Below, piece after piece: positions 5,788-14,291 of a DNA stretch of 34,078 bases. The stretch's first letter is position 1, and every line of letters starts with the position of its first letter. Under the pieces are notes generated by a model. It made no database searches and was not told where the DNA came from. It saw only the letters and a list, made by a program, of their open reading frames with translations. The stretch spans positions 1 through 34,078 of the forward strand of contig JAHELB010000014.1 in assembly GCA_024644385.1 (NCBI GenBank), in the 5' to 3' direction. This DNA comes from Nitrosopumilaceae archaeon (GTDB taxonomy: Archaea > Thermoproteota > Nitrososphaeria > Nitrososphaerales > Nitrosopumilaceae). Both the position numbers and the translations under genes were made by a program.

Positions 5788-6237
5788 ATGGGAAGAATGC
5801 ATACTCACAGACATGGGAAATCTCACTCTATTAGACCGGCAACTTTGCGTGCCCCCTCCTGGGTAACATTAGGTCCAAAAGAAATCGAGGAGTTGGTAAT
5901 AAAATATTCAAAAGATGGTTTAACCCCAAGCCAAATTGGAATTAAATTAAGAGATCAGCATTCAATTCCCTTGATAAAACCAATCACGAAGAAAAGCGTA
6001 GGGGAGATTCTTGAAGAAAATAAGATCCTCCCAGAAATGCCAGAAGATCTTGAAAATATTGTAAAAAAAGCAGTGGGTCTCCAAAAACACCTAAAGGCAA
6101 ACAAGGGAGATAATAGAAATGTTAGGTCCCTAGAATTAATTGAAGCCAAAGTTCACAGATTGTCGGTATATTACAAAAGGATAGACAGAATTCCACAAAC
6201 CTGGAAATATAAATCTGTGGTCGCTCAACTAGAATAA
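5788..6237 (+). CDS. rps15: 30S ribosomal protein S15
   Basis: The 149-residue protein is of the archaeal/eukaryotic S15 type, with the N-terminal extension MGRMHTHRHGKSHS and the core helices of the rRNA-binding domain (NVRSLELIEAKVHRLSVYYK). It binds the central domain of 16S rRNA early in small-subunit assembly. TTTAATTT centred 25 bp upstream supports a leaderless start at this ATG. Its TAA stop shares its last base with the ATG of the DHH nuclease gene, so the two are cotranscribed. This gene pair is widely conserved in archaea. Confidence 0.96.
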   Translation: MGRMHTHRHGKSHSIRPATLRAPSWVTLGPKEIEELVIKYSKDGLTPSQIGIKLRDQHSIPLIKPITKKSVGEILEENKILPEMPEDLENIVKKAVGLQKHLKANKGDNRNVRSLELIEAKVHRLSVYYKRIDRIPQTWKYKSVVAQLE

Positions 6238-7649
6238 TGACAAAATCTCTTGATGAATCCCTTTCATATTTCAAAGACAAAATTAATGATTGTATAAAAT
6301 TACGAAAATCAATTTCTGTAACCACTCATATAGATTGTGATGGTTTAACATCTGGTAGTATTATTACCAAAGCTCTCATTAGAGCAGGTGCAAAATGTAC
6401 ACTTCGAACTTCAAAAGAATTTAGCCAGAATGTCATAGACTCACTCAAAAAAGACTCGAGAGATTTTCATATTGTAACTGACCTTGGGGGAGGATTTGCA
6501 CCCGACCTCGATAAATCCCTTCAAGAAGACTGGATAGTTCTTGATCATCATCAAATTTCAGAAGATGAACATGATGTTCCCAGGGTGATAAATGCCTGGA
6601 AATATGGACTTGATGGAGGTACCGAAATTTGTGCTGGTGGGATGGCTTTTCTTGCTGCAATGGCTTTAAATGAAAAAAATTCAGATTTGTCTGCTCTGGC
6701 AGTTGTGGCAGCCTTGGGTGATAGACAAGATCAAGGAGAAAGGAAATCTTTTACGGGGAAGAATTTTGAAATTGCAAAAATTGCCAAAGAATGTGGTCTT
6801 TTAGAAATTGATTTAGATTTACTATTAGTTGGCAGGGAAACAAGGCCTCTACCTGATGCACTTGCCTTTACATCTCAGCCCTTTATCGATGGATTAACTT
6901 GGAATCGAGATGCCTGTTTATCTTTACTTAATTCTTCTGGTATCCCGCTAAAAGATGGTGGGAGATGGAGAGTTCCAGCAGAACTAAATGAGGAAGAAAA
7001 GAGAATTGTTATTGAAAAAATAACCAAATTTACTACGGGGAAAAACGCCACAGATATCATGTCAGAATTGATTGGTTACACCTACACCTTCCCAAGAGAG
7101 GACAGTAGAAGTTTTTTACGAGATGGAAGAGAATTTTCAACCATGTTAAACTCTTGTGGCCGAATCAGTAAATCTGGAGTAGGTATGGCGATATGTATGG
7201 GTGATAGAAACAGGATTCTAAAAGAAGGAGAAACCATACTTTCCGAGTATAGAAAATTAATCCGAGAATACATGAATGTCCTAACTAATGAAAGATGGAG
7301 AATTTCTGAAAGTGATACATGTGTTATGGTAAACGGGGAAGGAATTGTCCCTGAAACCATGACTGGTACAATTTCTTCACTTATAGCTGGATCACCAAAA
7401 AATTCTGGAAAAATTATTATTTTACGAACCAAAGGAGAAGAAAACACAATCAAGTTTTCATCCAGAAAATCATTTGGGTGTAAATCACCCATTAACCTAA
7501 GTAATTTGATGAAAAAGGGTGCAGAAAAATATAATGGGATTGGGGGAGGCCATGATGCTGCAGCTGGGGCAAAAATAACTAAAGACAAATTAAATGACTT
7601 TTTAGATTATTTAGATGTAAATGTCGTTAATCTGTCAAGTTCAAATTAG
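6237..7649 (+). CDS. DHH-family RecJ-like phosphoesterase (GAN/RecJ type)
   Basis: The 470-residue protein has the DHH motifs in order: H31-x-D33-x-D35-G, TDLGG at 81-85, the signature D103-H104-H105, GDRQD at 161-165, and the C-terminal DHHA1 glycine motif GIGGGHDAAAG. These bind two Mn2+/Mg2+ ions for single-stranded nuclease activity. Archaeal members include GAN, which binds GINS and relates to Cdc45, and RecJ-like RNA/DNA exonucleases; sequence alone does not separate them. It is fixed in an operon with S15 upstream (1-nt overlap) and Pcc1 downstream (29-nt overlap), which hints at a tie to translation or tRNA as much as to replication (inference). Confidence 0.88.
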   Translation: MTKSLDESLSYFKDKINDCIKLRKSISVTTHIDCDGLTSGSIITKALIRAGAKCTLRTSKEFSQNVIDSLKKDSRDFHIVTDLGGGFAPDLDKSLQEDWIVLDHHQISEDEHDVPRVINAWKYGLDGGTEICAGGMAFLAAMALNEKNSDLSALAVVAALGDRQDQGERKSFTGKNFEIAKIAKECGLLEIDLDLLLVGRETRPLPDALAFTSQPFIDGLTWNRDACLSLLNSSGIPLKDGGRWRVPAELNEEEKRIVIEKITKFTTGKNATDIMSELIGYTYTFPREDSRSFLRDGREFSTMLNSCGRISKSGVGMAICMGDRNRILKEGETILSEYRKLIREYMNVLTNERWRISESDTCVMVNGEGIVPETMTGTISSLIAGSPKNSGKIIILRTKGEENTIKFSSRKSFGCKSPINLSNLMKKGAEKYNGIGGGHDAAAGAKITKDKLNDFLDYLDVNVVNLSSSN

Positions 7650-7863
7650 TCTCAATAATTTATCAAAGGAAAAGGCTCAAACCGTAAAAAAAGCCCTAGA
7701 TCCTGACAATGTAAATTTCCCTAAAGGATTAAGTCTCAATGTTAAGAATGTTGATAACAAAGTGGTGTTTAATTTTGAAAATGAGGATGATATGAAAAAA
7801 TTAATTTCCACCATCGATGAGGTTCTTTCCCATGTACAGGTTGCTTTGAGGGTGATTGAATAG
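7621..7863 (+). CDS. pcc1: KEOPS complex subunit Pcc1
   Basis: An 80-residue alpha/beta protein with the Pcc1 layout: a first strand CQVQISLNN, a helix KAQTVKKALDPDN, two strands (LSLNVKNVDNKVVFNF), and the final helix DDMKKLISTIDEVLSHVQVAL. Pcc1 dimerises and binds Kae1 in the KEOPS complex, which makes the t6A37 base on ANN-decoding tRNAs. The ATG at 7621 lies 29 nt inside the end of the upstream gene, and the stop overlaps the seryl-tRNA synthetase start. The partners Kae1 and Bud32 are encoded about 21 kb away in this same window. Confidence 0.85.
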   Translation: MSLICQVQISLNNLSKEKAQTVKKALDPDNVNFPKGLSLNVKNVDNKVVFNFENEDDMKKLISTIDEVLSHVQVALRVIE

Positions 7864-9125
7864 TGTTAGATCCAAAGTTAATCAAAGAAAATCCACAAAT
7901 TATTCGAGAGATGCTAAAATCAAGGAATATTGAGTTTGATCTAGATGGCCTGATAGAATCTGATAAACAACGAAGAGAATTCATACTGAAAACAGATGAG
8001 TTAAGAAAAAAGAAAAATCAAGTTGCTCTTGAAATATCTCAAAAAAAGAAGGAGGGTCAAGATGCTACAAAAATTTTTGAGGAGATGAAAGAAATATCTA
8101 AAAAATTATCTGGTCTGGAATCATTTCAGGTGGAAGTTGAAAAAAAGTATATGCACTTAGCTTTAACCATTCCCAATCTAGTCCATCAATCAGTTCCTGT
8201 GGGGAAAGATGATTCAGCAAATAAAGAAATTAAAATGTATGGCAAAATTCCAGAATTTAATTTTAAAGTAAATGATCATATTGAAATTTCTGAAAAATTG
8301 AATCTGGTTGATCTGGAAAGAGCGGCAAAGGTAGCGGGCGCACGATTTTACTTTTTGAAAAATGATTTGGTAAGATTAAATCAGGCATTAATACACTATG
8401 CCTTAGAATTTTTAGCTCAAAAAAATTATTCGCTTGTTCAGCCTCCCTACATGATAAATCATTCATCAATGGAGGGGGCAATAATTACTGATGACTTTGA
8501 ACAGGTTATTTACAAAATTGAGGGTGAGGATCTTTACATGATTGGGACATCAGAACATGCGATGGCAGCTATGCATTCTGGGGAAATTATTGAAGGAAAG
8601 GATTTGCCGCTAAGATATGCTGGAATAAGTCCTTGTTTTAGAAGAGAAGCCGGGGCTCATGGACGGGACCAAAAAGGGATTTTTAGAGTTCACCAATTTG
8701 ATAAAATTGAGCAGTTTGTATTTACTCGTCCAGAAGATTCATGGAAAGAACATGAGCGGATGCTTGCTATTGCAGAGGAATTTTATCAAAACTTAGAAAT
8801 CCCCTACAAGGTAATGCTCCTTTCTTCAGGAGATTTGGGAAAAATTTCTGCCAAAACATATGATATTGAAGCCTGGATGGCAGGCCAAAATGCTTTCAGA
8901 GAGATTGTATCCTGTTCAAATTGTTTGGATTTTCAATCAAGAAGATTAAAGATTCGATATAGAGAGAAAACAAATGAAGAAACTAAATATCTTTACACTT
9001 TAAACAGTACTCTCATTGCCACATCAAGAGTATTAGTTTCAATTATGGAAAATTTTCAAAATAAAGACGGACATTTTTCAATACCATCTGTTTTACAAAA
9101 ATACATGGGCCAAAATACCATTTAG
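7863..9125 (+). CDS. serS: Seryl-tRNA synthetase
   Basis: The 420-residue class II synthetase begins with the long antiparallel coiled coil that grips the tRNA-Ser variable arm (lysine/glutamate-rich, about 30-105). The catalytic domain has motif 2 around CFRREAGAHGRDQKG, the serine-specific HQFDKIEQF segment, and motif 3 near STLIATSRVLVSIMENFQ. It is the common SerRS form, not the rare methanogen type. The start is GTG at 7863, overlapping the preceding TAG by one base, so translation is coupled to Pcc1. Confidence 0.96.
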   Translation: MLDPKLIKENPQIIREMLKSRNIEFDLDGLIESDKQRREFILKTDELRKKKNQVALEISQKKKEGQDATKIFEEMKEISKKLSGLESFQVEVEKKYMHLALTIPNLVHQSVPVGKDDSANKEIKMYGKIPEFNFKVNDHIEISEKLNLVDLERAAKVAGARFYFLKNDLVRLNQALIHYALEFLAQKNYSLVQPPYMINHSSMEGAIITDDFEQVIYKIEGEDLYMIGTSEHAMAAMHSGEIIEGKDLPLRYAGISPCFRREAGAHGRDQKGIFRVHQFDKIEQFVFTRPEDSWKEHERMLAIAEEFYQNLEIPYKVMLLSSGDLGKISAKTYDIEAWMAGQNAFREIVSCSNCLDFQSRRLKIRYREKTNEETKYLYTLNSTLIATSRVLVSIMENFQNKDGHFSIPSVLQKYMGQNTI

Positions 9126-9136
9126 TAACATACCCT

Positions 9137-9144
9137 TATATTTT
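9137..9144 (+). promoter_or_regulatory. TATA-like box of S3Ae
   Basis: TTATATTT is centred 25-26 bp before the TTG start at 9166, supporting a leaderless transcript and the unusual TTG initiation codon. Confidence 0.55.
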
Positions 9145-9165
9145 GGATTCAAAGGTCGATAATAA

Positions 9166-9777
9166 TTGGCTCGGAGAAAAGGTAGGGTAAAAGACAAATG
9201 GAGAGAAAAGAAGTGGATTACAGTTAATGCTCCAGATTCGTTTAACAATGTTCCAATAGCATACATACCAATAACCGATGATGAAAATGCTTTAGGTAGA
9301 GTATTAGAAGTTACATTATATGATATTTTAAAAGGTGATCCTTCACAACATCAATACAAAATGTATTTTCAGTTAGATAAGGTTAAGGAAGATAAAGCAG
9401 GTACTATTTTCAAACGGTTTGAGTATTCAAAAGAATTTTTGAGAAGTTTAATTAGACGAGGTTCTTCAAAAATAAGTTTCATAATGGATGCAAAAACAAA
9501 AGATGGTTATATTTTTAGAATCAAAGTTATAGCCTTGACCCAAAGACAACTAAACACATCAAGAAAGCATGCTTTGAGGTTAATTGCAAGGGACATTATC
9601 AATAAAACAGTACCAGAAATGACAATTGATCAATTTGTACAAGCTACTTGTTATGGAAAAATAAATTCAGATATAATGGCTGCAGCAAAGAAAGTTATTA
9701 GAATTAGACATGTAGGTCTTGAAAAAGTGAAATTGATTAGAACTGCCGATAAAGAAATAGCCTTACTTGAAGCATAA
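9166..9777 (+). CDS. rps3ae: 30S ribosomal protein S3Ae
   Basis: The 203-residue homolog of eukaryotic eS1 begins MARRKGRVKDKWREKKW, the typical basic N-terminus. Family blocks seen include LGRVLEVTLYDIL, KMYFQLDKV, RRGSSKISF and RIKVIALTQRQLNTSRKHALR. It sits at the mRNA exit region of the small subunit. The start codon is TTG at 9166, chosen because it gives the conserved N-terminus and because a TATA box is centred about 26 bp before it. The gene follows serS by 40 bp. Confidence 0.95.
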   Translation: MARRKGRVKDKWREKKWITVNAPDSFNNVPIAYIPITDDENALGRVLEVTLYDILKGDPSQHQYKMYFQLDKVKEDKAGTIFKRFEYSKEFLRSLIRRGSSKISFIMDAKTKDGYIFRIKVIALTQRQLNTSRKHALRLIARDIINKTVPEMTIDQFVQATCYGKINSDIMAAAKKVIRIRHVGLEKVKLIRTADKEIALLEA

Positions 9778-9804
9778 AAAAGTAAAATTTCAGCTTTTAC
9801 TAAA

Positions 9805-10230
9805 ATGTCAAAATTGGAAGTTTCAGTAGACATTATTTTTCATGCAACGGAAAGCCTTGAAAAATTTTTCCAATCCTTCAATGATATTTTTGGATTAAAG
9901 GAAGATATTTTCTTTATTTCAAATGTAGAAGGTCATTTTGAGAATCCAATTACAATTCTTCGGGCTAAATTTACAAAAAAAGATGCTAATCAGTTTTTAG
10001 AAAAATTTCTAAAAAGATTATCAAAAGACCAAAAAAAAGAGATAATACAAGAGATTGACGAAAGAACAGAAAATTCAACTTTGCATATTAGATTTGACAA
10101 ACAGAAATTTATTCAGGGAAGAATATTTTTAGTAGAAAAAGAAGCAATTAAACTGAAAATTCATACAGCAATTTATAATAAAAAAGACACCGTCAAAATT
10201 TTCACCGAAATTTTACAAAACATCACCTAG
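9805..10230 (+). CDS. COG1325-type RNA-binding protein (exosome-associated, putative)
   Basis: The 141-residue protein resembles the archaeal family COG1325/PF01877, annotated as RNA-binding or a predicted exosome subunit with an L5-like fold. Visible signatures are the N-terminal strand VDIIFHATES, EGHFENPI at about 43-50 (family pattern EGHxGNPI) and the later strand TLHIRFDKQKFIQGR. It follows S3Ae by 27 bp with no clear promoter and is probably cotranscribed with it. Function is by family assignment only. Confidence 0.7.
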   Translation: MSKLEVSVDIIFHATESLEKFFQSFNDIFGLKEDIFFISNVEGHFENPITILRAKFTKKDANQFLEKFLKRLSKDQKKEIIQEIDERTENSTLHIRFDKQKFIQGRIFLVEKEAIKLKIHTAIYNKKDTVKIFTEILQNIT

Positions 10231-10238
10231 ATTAAATA
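10231..10238 (+). promoter_or_regulatory. TATA-like box before the candidate C/D sRNA
   Basis: ATTAAATA directly after the stop codon at 10230 is centred 26 bp before the predicted 5' end of the sRNA at about 10260. Confidence 0.4.
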
Positions 10239-10259
10239 TGAATATCGGATAAATTATTC

Positions 10260-10329
10260 TGGGAATGAGGAGATAATAGCCGCTCCAGTCTGAGCTAAAG
10301 CTGTGAAGACGCCGCGACGAACCGACCCA
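10260..10329 (+). ncRNA. Candidate C/D box sRNA (2'-O-methylation guide)
   Basis: An unusually GC-rich stretch in an AT-rich intergenic region has the box order of an archaeal C/D sRNA. The C box-like ATGAGGA is at 10265-10271, D' box CTGA at 10290-10293, C' box-like GTGAAGA at 10303-10309 and D box-like CCGA at 10322-10325. TGGG at 10260-10263 pairs with CCCA at 10326-10329 as the terminal stem. Between D' and C', GC-TAAA-GC forms a tiny stem-loop, as expected for a K-loop. The C'-to-D guide is 12 nt, the usual length; the C-to-D' interval is longer at 18 nt. C, C' and D each differ from consensus at one base, but the GA steps needed for the kink-turn are kept. No rRNA or tRNA target was assigned. 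Confidence 0.55.
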
Positions 10330-10381
10330 ATTTTGAAATGATTGAATCACATACCTTTCACCACATGTAAATAAAGTATTA

Positions 10382-10389
10382 TTTTAAAT
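10382..10389 (+). promoter_or_regulatory. TATA-like box of geranylgeranyl reductase
   Basis: TTTTAAAT is centred about 27 bp before the GTG at 10413, so the transcript should begin at the start codon. Confidence 0.55.
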
Positions 10390-10412
10390 ACCGTTTAACG
10401 AGGATTTCTATC

Positions 10413-11870
10413 GTGGTAGATTACGATGTCATAGTAGCTGGTGGAGGCCTAACTGGAACTATTGCCGCACAAGCTATTGCACATTATTCAAATCAGAATT
10501 TGAAAATCCTTTCAATAGATAGAAATCCTGAGATTTATCCTGGAAGAAAGTCATTGTCAGGATGGACTTGTGGGGATGCATGTTCTAAAGATGCGGTTGA
10601 CTATATGGCAGAAAGAATCAAGATTCAATGGACTAAGCCTGAAATTGAACATGATGTTAAGGGTGTAATGGCATTTTCGCCAGATAAAGAAACGGCCATA
10701 CCTTTTGATGGAGCCGGATACATGCTTAACCGTCAAAAACTACCAGAAATTCAAAATCAAAGAGCAAAAAAAATGGGAGTGGATTTTGTTTTTGAGATTA
10801 ATCTTACAGGATTAATTTATGAGGGCCAACAAGTAATTGGAGTCCAGGGAATTGATAATAAAACCAAACAACCATACAAAAAAACTGCCAAAATCGTAGT
10901 AGATGCAACGGGAGTTACTTCAATGCTAAGAAACACCTTGAAGAACTCTAATAAAATCGAGAAAAGAATCGATAGAAGAGATTTAGAATCTACTGGTAGA
11001 TATATTATGTATTTTGAACCAGAAACAAAAGATCTTACTGACTTTGACCCAAATTATTGTATCATACACTTAGATCAAGATATTGCTCCTGGAGGTTATG
11101 GATGGGTTTTTCCAAAAGGAGAAAAAAAGGTAAACATAGGTTTAGGGGTTGAAAAAACATTACTAGAAAAAAGAAATGAAAGATTAGGTAAGAAGGATAA
11201 TGTTCAAACATTAATGGAAGAATATCTTCATAGAAATAAAGTTATAAAAAATGAAAAATTATCACAGGACCTAGAAGACATTCATAATAATTCAGGAATT
11301 TTCCAAGTTTCAGTACGACGACAAAATGATTGTCTTGTATCTGGGGGGTACATGTTAGTTGGGGATTCTGCCTGGATGCCGAAACCAATTGATGCAGGGG
11401 GGATTGGACCTGCACTTATTGCGGGAACAATTATTGGAAATAATGTAGTAGAAGCTATTGAACAAAACGATGTGTCAGAAAAAAATCTTTGGCAATATAA
11501 TCTCGATTTCATAAAAGAATATGGATACAAAACTGCCGGTTTGGAACTTTTTAGAAGACTGGTGCAAACATTGTCAAATGAACAAATTAGTTATGGAATG
11601 AAACACTTTTTGGGAAATCTAGATGTAGAATCAATAAGTAAAGGTGAACATCCTGATTTTTCGGGACTCGGAAAAATTGGGGTGATTATCAGAGGAATTA
11701 TGAATAAAACAGTTGCAGAAGGGCTAAAATATACATCTGGACAAAACCGATGGTTAGTTGAACATTATTATAATTATCCAAAAGATCCTTCAGGATTTGA
11801 ACAGTGGAATAAATCCTTGCATAAAACTTTAGAAGAATCTTATAAAAAAATTGAATCCTTTAGAAGTTAG
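10413..11870 (+). CDS. Geranylgeranyl reductase family flavoprotein
   Basis: The 485-residue flavoprotein has an N-terminal FAD-binding motif VIVAGGGLTGTIAA (about 6-19), a conserved GGYGWVFPKGEKKVNIGLG segment near 228-246, and a second FAD motif VGDSAWMPKPIDAGGIGPA near 317-335. These features define the digeranylgeranylglycerophospholipid reductase group, which saturates the isoprenoid chains of archaeal membrane lipids. Several paralogs with different substrates occur in archaea, so the exact substrate is not fixed by sequence. The start is GTG, supported by a TATA box centred about 27 bp upstream. Confidence 0.88.
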   Translation: MVDYDVIVAGGGLTGTIAAQAIAHYSNQNLKILSIDRNPEIYPGRKSLSGWTCGDACSKDAVDYMAERIKIQWTKPEIEHDVKGVMAFSPDKETAIPFDGAGYMLNRQKLPEIQNQRAKKMGVDFVFEINLTGLIYEGQQVIGVQGIDNKTKQPYKKTAKIVVDATGVTSMLRNTLKNSNKIEKRIDRRDLESTGRYIMYFEPETKDLTDFDPNYCIIHLDQDIAPGGYGWVFPKGEKKVNIGLGVEKTLLEKRNERLGKKDNVQTLMEEYLHRNKVIKNEKLSQDLEDIHNNSGIFQVSVRRQNDCLVSGGYMLVGDSAWMPKPIDAGGIGPALIAGTIIGNNVVEAIEQNDVSEKNLWQYNLDFIKEYGYKTAGLELFRRLVQTLSNEQISYGMKHFLGNLDVESISKGEHPDFSGLGKIGVIIRGIMNKTVAEGLKYTSGQNRWLVEHYYNYPKDPSGFEQWNKSLHKTLEESYKKIESFRS

Positions 11871-11885
11871 ATCTAAAATTAAATA

Positions 11886-12704
11886 TTGTGGATAACTACA
11901 AATGCTTACTTGTCGGAATTTTCTTATCTTGATTGGAATAACTCTATTGAAGTATTAAACCAAGCATTTGATGCTAATCTTTTTGTTATAATTATTGGTC
12001 CCAAGGGAACTGGAAAGACTTCTCTAGTAAGAGATTTTGCAAGAATGAAAGGAGTAAAACTTGATTCTATTAACTTTAGTCTGCGCACCAGAGAAAGTCA
12101 TCTGGTAGGATCTAAAACTCTCGATAATGGAACTGTGAGTTTTAACGAAGGTCTTTTGATACGATCAATGAGAGAAGGGAGTATTTTGTATTTAGATGAA
12201 ATTAATTCAGCAGAGGCAGATGTCTTGTTAAGACTAGATGAAGCTCTTGATGATAGAAGACAAATTGTGTTAAAGGAATCAACGGGCGAGGTTGTAAAGG
12301 CGAAAGAGAATTGGTTTGTGATAGCAACAATAAATCCTCTTACACATAGTGGGACAAAAGAACTTCCCCCTCAAATACTTAGTAGATTTCCAATTAGAAT
12401 TAGCATGGAATACCCTCCAGAAGATATAGAATTAAAAATAGTAAAAAAATATGTTTCTGGAAATCATGAATCAGAACTTGTTCAAGGGATAAAATTAGCC
12501 AACACACTTAGACAAGCTGCTGCTGTAGAAGAATTATTTTATTCTCCGAGTTTAAGAGAAACGATTGCATTTGGAAAATTATTGGACAAAGGGACACCAG
12601 CCAAAAAAGCGGCTACCATCGTTTTTGGAAATGTGTATACACAGTGGGGAAATATTGAATATCAAAAGGTAAAGGACATCATAACCTCAATGTTTGGGAA
12701 TTAG
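11886..12704 (+). CDS. MoxR/CobS-like AAA+ ATPase
   Basis: This 272-residue AAA+ ATPase has Walker A GPKGTGKT at 38-45, Walker B ILYLDEIN at 100-107, sensor 1 in FVIATINP near 149-156, and an arginine-finger region LSRFPIRI. It lies in the MoxR/CobS branch. Such ATPases work with von Willebrand A-domain partners to insert metals or remodel protein complexes, and exactly such a partner follows with no gap. The start is TTG at 11886, 15 bp after the reductase stop. No ribosome binding site is obvious. Confidence 0.82.
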   Translation: MWITTNAYLSEFSYLDWNNSIEVLNQAFDANLFVIIIGPKGTGKTSLVRDFARMKGVKLDSINFSLRTRESHLVGSKTLDNGTVSFNEGLLIRSMREGSILYLDEINSAEADVLLRLDEALDDRRQIVLKESTGEVVKAKENWFVIATINPLTHSGTKELPPQILSRFPIRISMEYPPEDIELKIVKKYVSGNHESELVQGIKLANTLRQAAAVEELFYSPSLRETIAFGKLLDKGTPAKKAATIVFGNVYTQWGNIEYQKVKDIITSMFGN

Positions 12705-14273
12705 ATGCAATCTTTAGAATTAAGAAATGAAACCCTAGTGGAAATTGCCACATTTTTAGTTAGGAGATGGTCTGAAAAAGAAGATGTCATAGTTGAATTT
12801 TCTGATAAAATGGAAACCAGGACAAGACTGGCTGAGAACAAAGTAATCTTAGCGCCGATGGAAAAAAGAATTGGGAGTTTTTTTCATCGATATAGACAGT
12901 TTAGAACCTCGTTATGGTATGAATCAATGAGAATAAAATTTTGCAAAAAAATTCTTAGCGGTGATCACGCTTTCGGATTTATTCTAAATACGTTAGAAAC
13001 TCTGAGAATCGAACATTTAGGCAGAAAGATTTGGAGAGGAATGGATGAAGAAATTATTTTTAATTATTCTTATATGCTCATTTCAAGACCTCAATTGCAT
13101 ACAGTTTATGGGAAAGCACGAATAGTTGAGGCATTTTATCAGTATTTTATGTTCGGTGCAATAAAGGGAGAAATTCAATCAAGTCATTTTGAAATGATAA
13201 AAAAAGCAACAGAATTTGCAAAGAGAATTGTTGATGAGTCAATCAAAAAAGATTTTGGAACAGAGTGGTTGGAAAAAAAAGTTGCTGAAATAATTAAAAT
13301 TTTAGATTTAGATTCTCTCCTAACGGTTCCTGTCTCCTTACCTTTTATGAAGGCAGGAATGGCTCTGACTGAACAAGAGTTGTTGAAATTTTTAACAATT
13401 ATTACAAAAAACAAAGAAGGTGATTTTGGAAATCCTGATCCAAAAGCAATACTTAGTGGCGATAATGTCTATGATGAGTATAAGGTCCTATTAGATGAAA
13501 ACAAAAAGAGCGATAATAAGGGATTAACCTCTGAAATTATAGAAGTTCAGATACCAAGTACAAATAATGTAGATGAATCAAAAATTTATGATTTTAGCTT
13601 GATTAACAGTCTTAAAACTAAATTCAAAGATTGGAAATCTGGATGGAAAGAACAACATCAAAGATCTGGTGATGAATTTGATGAAGAAAATTTTATTGAA
13701 GGAAACGAGCCATTTTTTATTGATGTAAAAAAATCAATTAAAACCAAAATTGTAATCTTGTTAGATCATTCTTCAAGTATATCCTCAGATGCTCTGGCAT
13801 ATAAAAAAGCCACCCTTGCCCTTTGTGAGGTTTTAGCATATCTTAAAGTAAAATTTTCAGTTTATGCATTTAATACACAAAATCGAGAAGTAGTATGTTG
13901 GCAGATAAAACCAGATAATGTAAAATGGAATATTCTAGCAGCCAAAAGATTAGCCCAAATTGTTGCCAATGGTTCCACACCTTTGGCAGAAGTTTATGGA
14001 AAAATGTTTCCGGTATTACAATCTAAAAGGCCGGATATTTTTTTGACATTAACTGATGGTGAGCCATCAGATCCTAATGCAGTTAGAAATATGACAAAAT
14101 CTTTGAAAAATCTTGGAATAAAGATGGTTGCCATAGGTTTAGGACCAAATCCAATTAGGGCTACCACAATTGCGACAAATCTAAGACATTTAGGATATGA
14201 ACGAACTTTGGCTGTAAGCAGATTAAAAGATATCCCCGGTAAGGTTATTAGGGTTTTAGGAGAGGGAACCTAA
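12705..14273 (+). CDS. VWA-domain protein paired with the AAA+ ATPase
   Basis: The 522-residue protein has a helical N-terminal part (about 1-235), an acidic linker rich in D, E and K (about 236-340), and a C-terminal von Willebrand A domain. The metal-ion-dependent adhesion site is intact: D354-x-S356-x-S358, the threonine in GSTPLAE, and aspartate in LTDGEPSD. The N-terminal half, acidic linker and terminal VWA resemble the layout of CobT of aerobic cobaltochelatase and of CoxE/NorD-type partners of MoxR ATPases. Its ATG follows the ATPase stop codon directly, so the two are coexpressed and probably form one complex. The client protein or metal is unknown. Confidence 0.8.
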   Translation: MQSLELRNETLVEIATFLVRRWSEKEDVIVEFSDKMETRTRLAENKVILAPMEKRIGSFFHRYRQFRTSLWYESMRIKFCKKILSGDHAFGFILNTLETLRIEHLGRKIWRGMDEEIIFNYSYMLISRPQLHTVYGKARIVEAFYQYFMFGAIKGEIQSSHFEMIKKATEFAKRIVDESIKKDFGTEWLEKKVAEIIKILDLDSLLTVPVSLPFMKAGMALTEQELLKFLTIITKNKEGDFGNPDPKAILSGDNVYDEYKVLLDENKKSDNKGLTSEIIEVQIPSTNNVDESKIYDFSLINSLKTKFKDWKSGWKEQHQRSGDEFDEENFIEGNEPFFIDVKKSIKTKIVILLDHSSSISSDALAYKKATLALCEVLAYLKVKFSVYAFNTQNREVVCWQIKPDNVKWNILAAKRLAQIVANGSTPLAEVYGKMFPVLQSKRPDIFLTLTDGEPSDPNAVRNMTKSLKNLGIKMVAIGLGPNPIRATTIATNLRHLGYERTLAVSRLKDIPGKVIRVLGEGT

Positions 14274-14291
14274 AATTAAAACTAGATTGCT

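Noticed and set aside
7082-7588. Minus-strand frame of 168 codons inside the DHH gene
   Set aside because: It is fully antisense to a gene with intact catalytic motifs, and its translation shows no domain.
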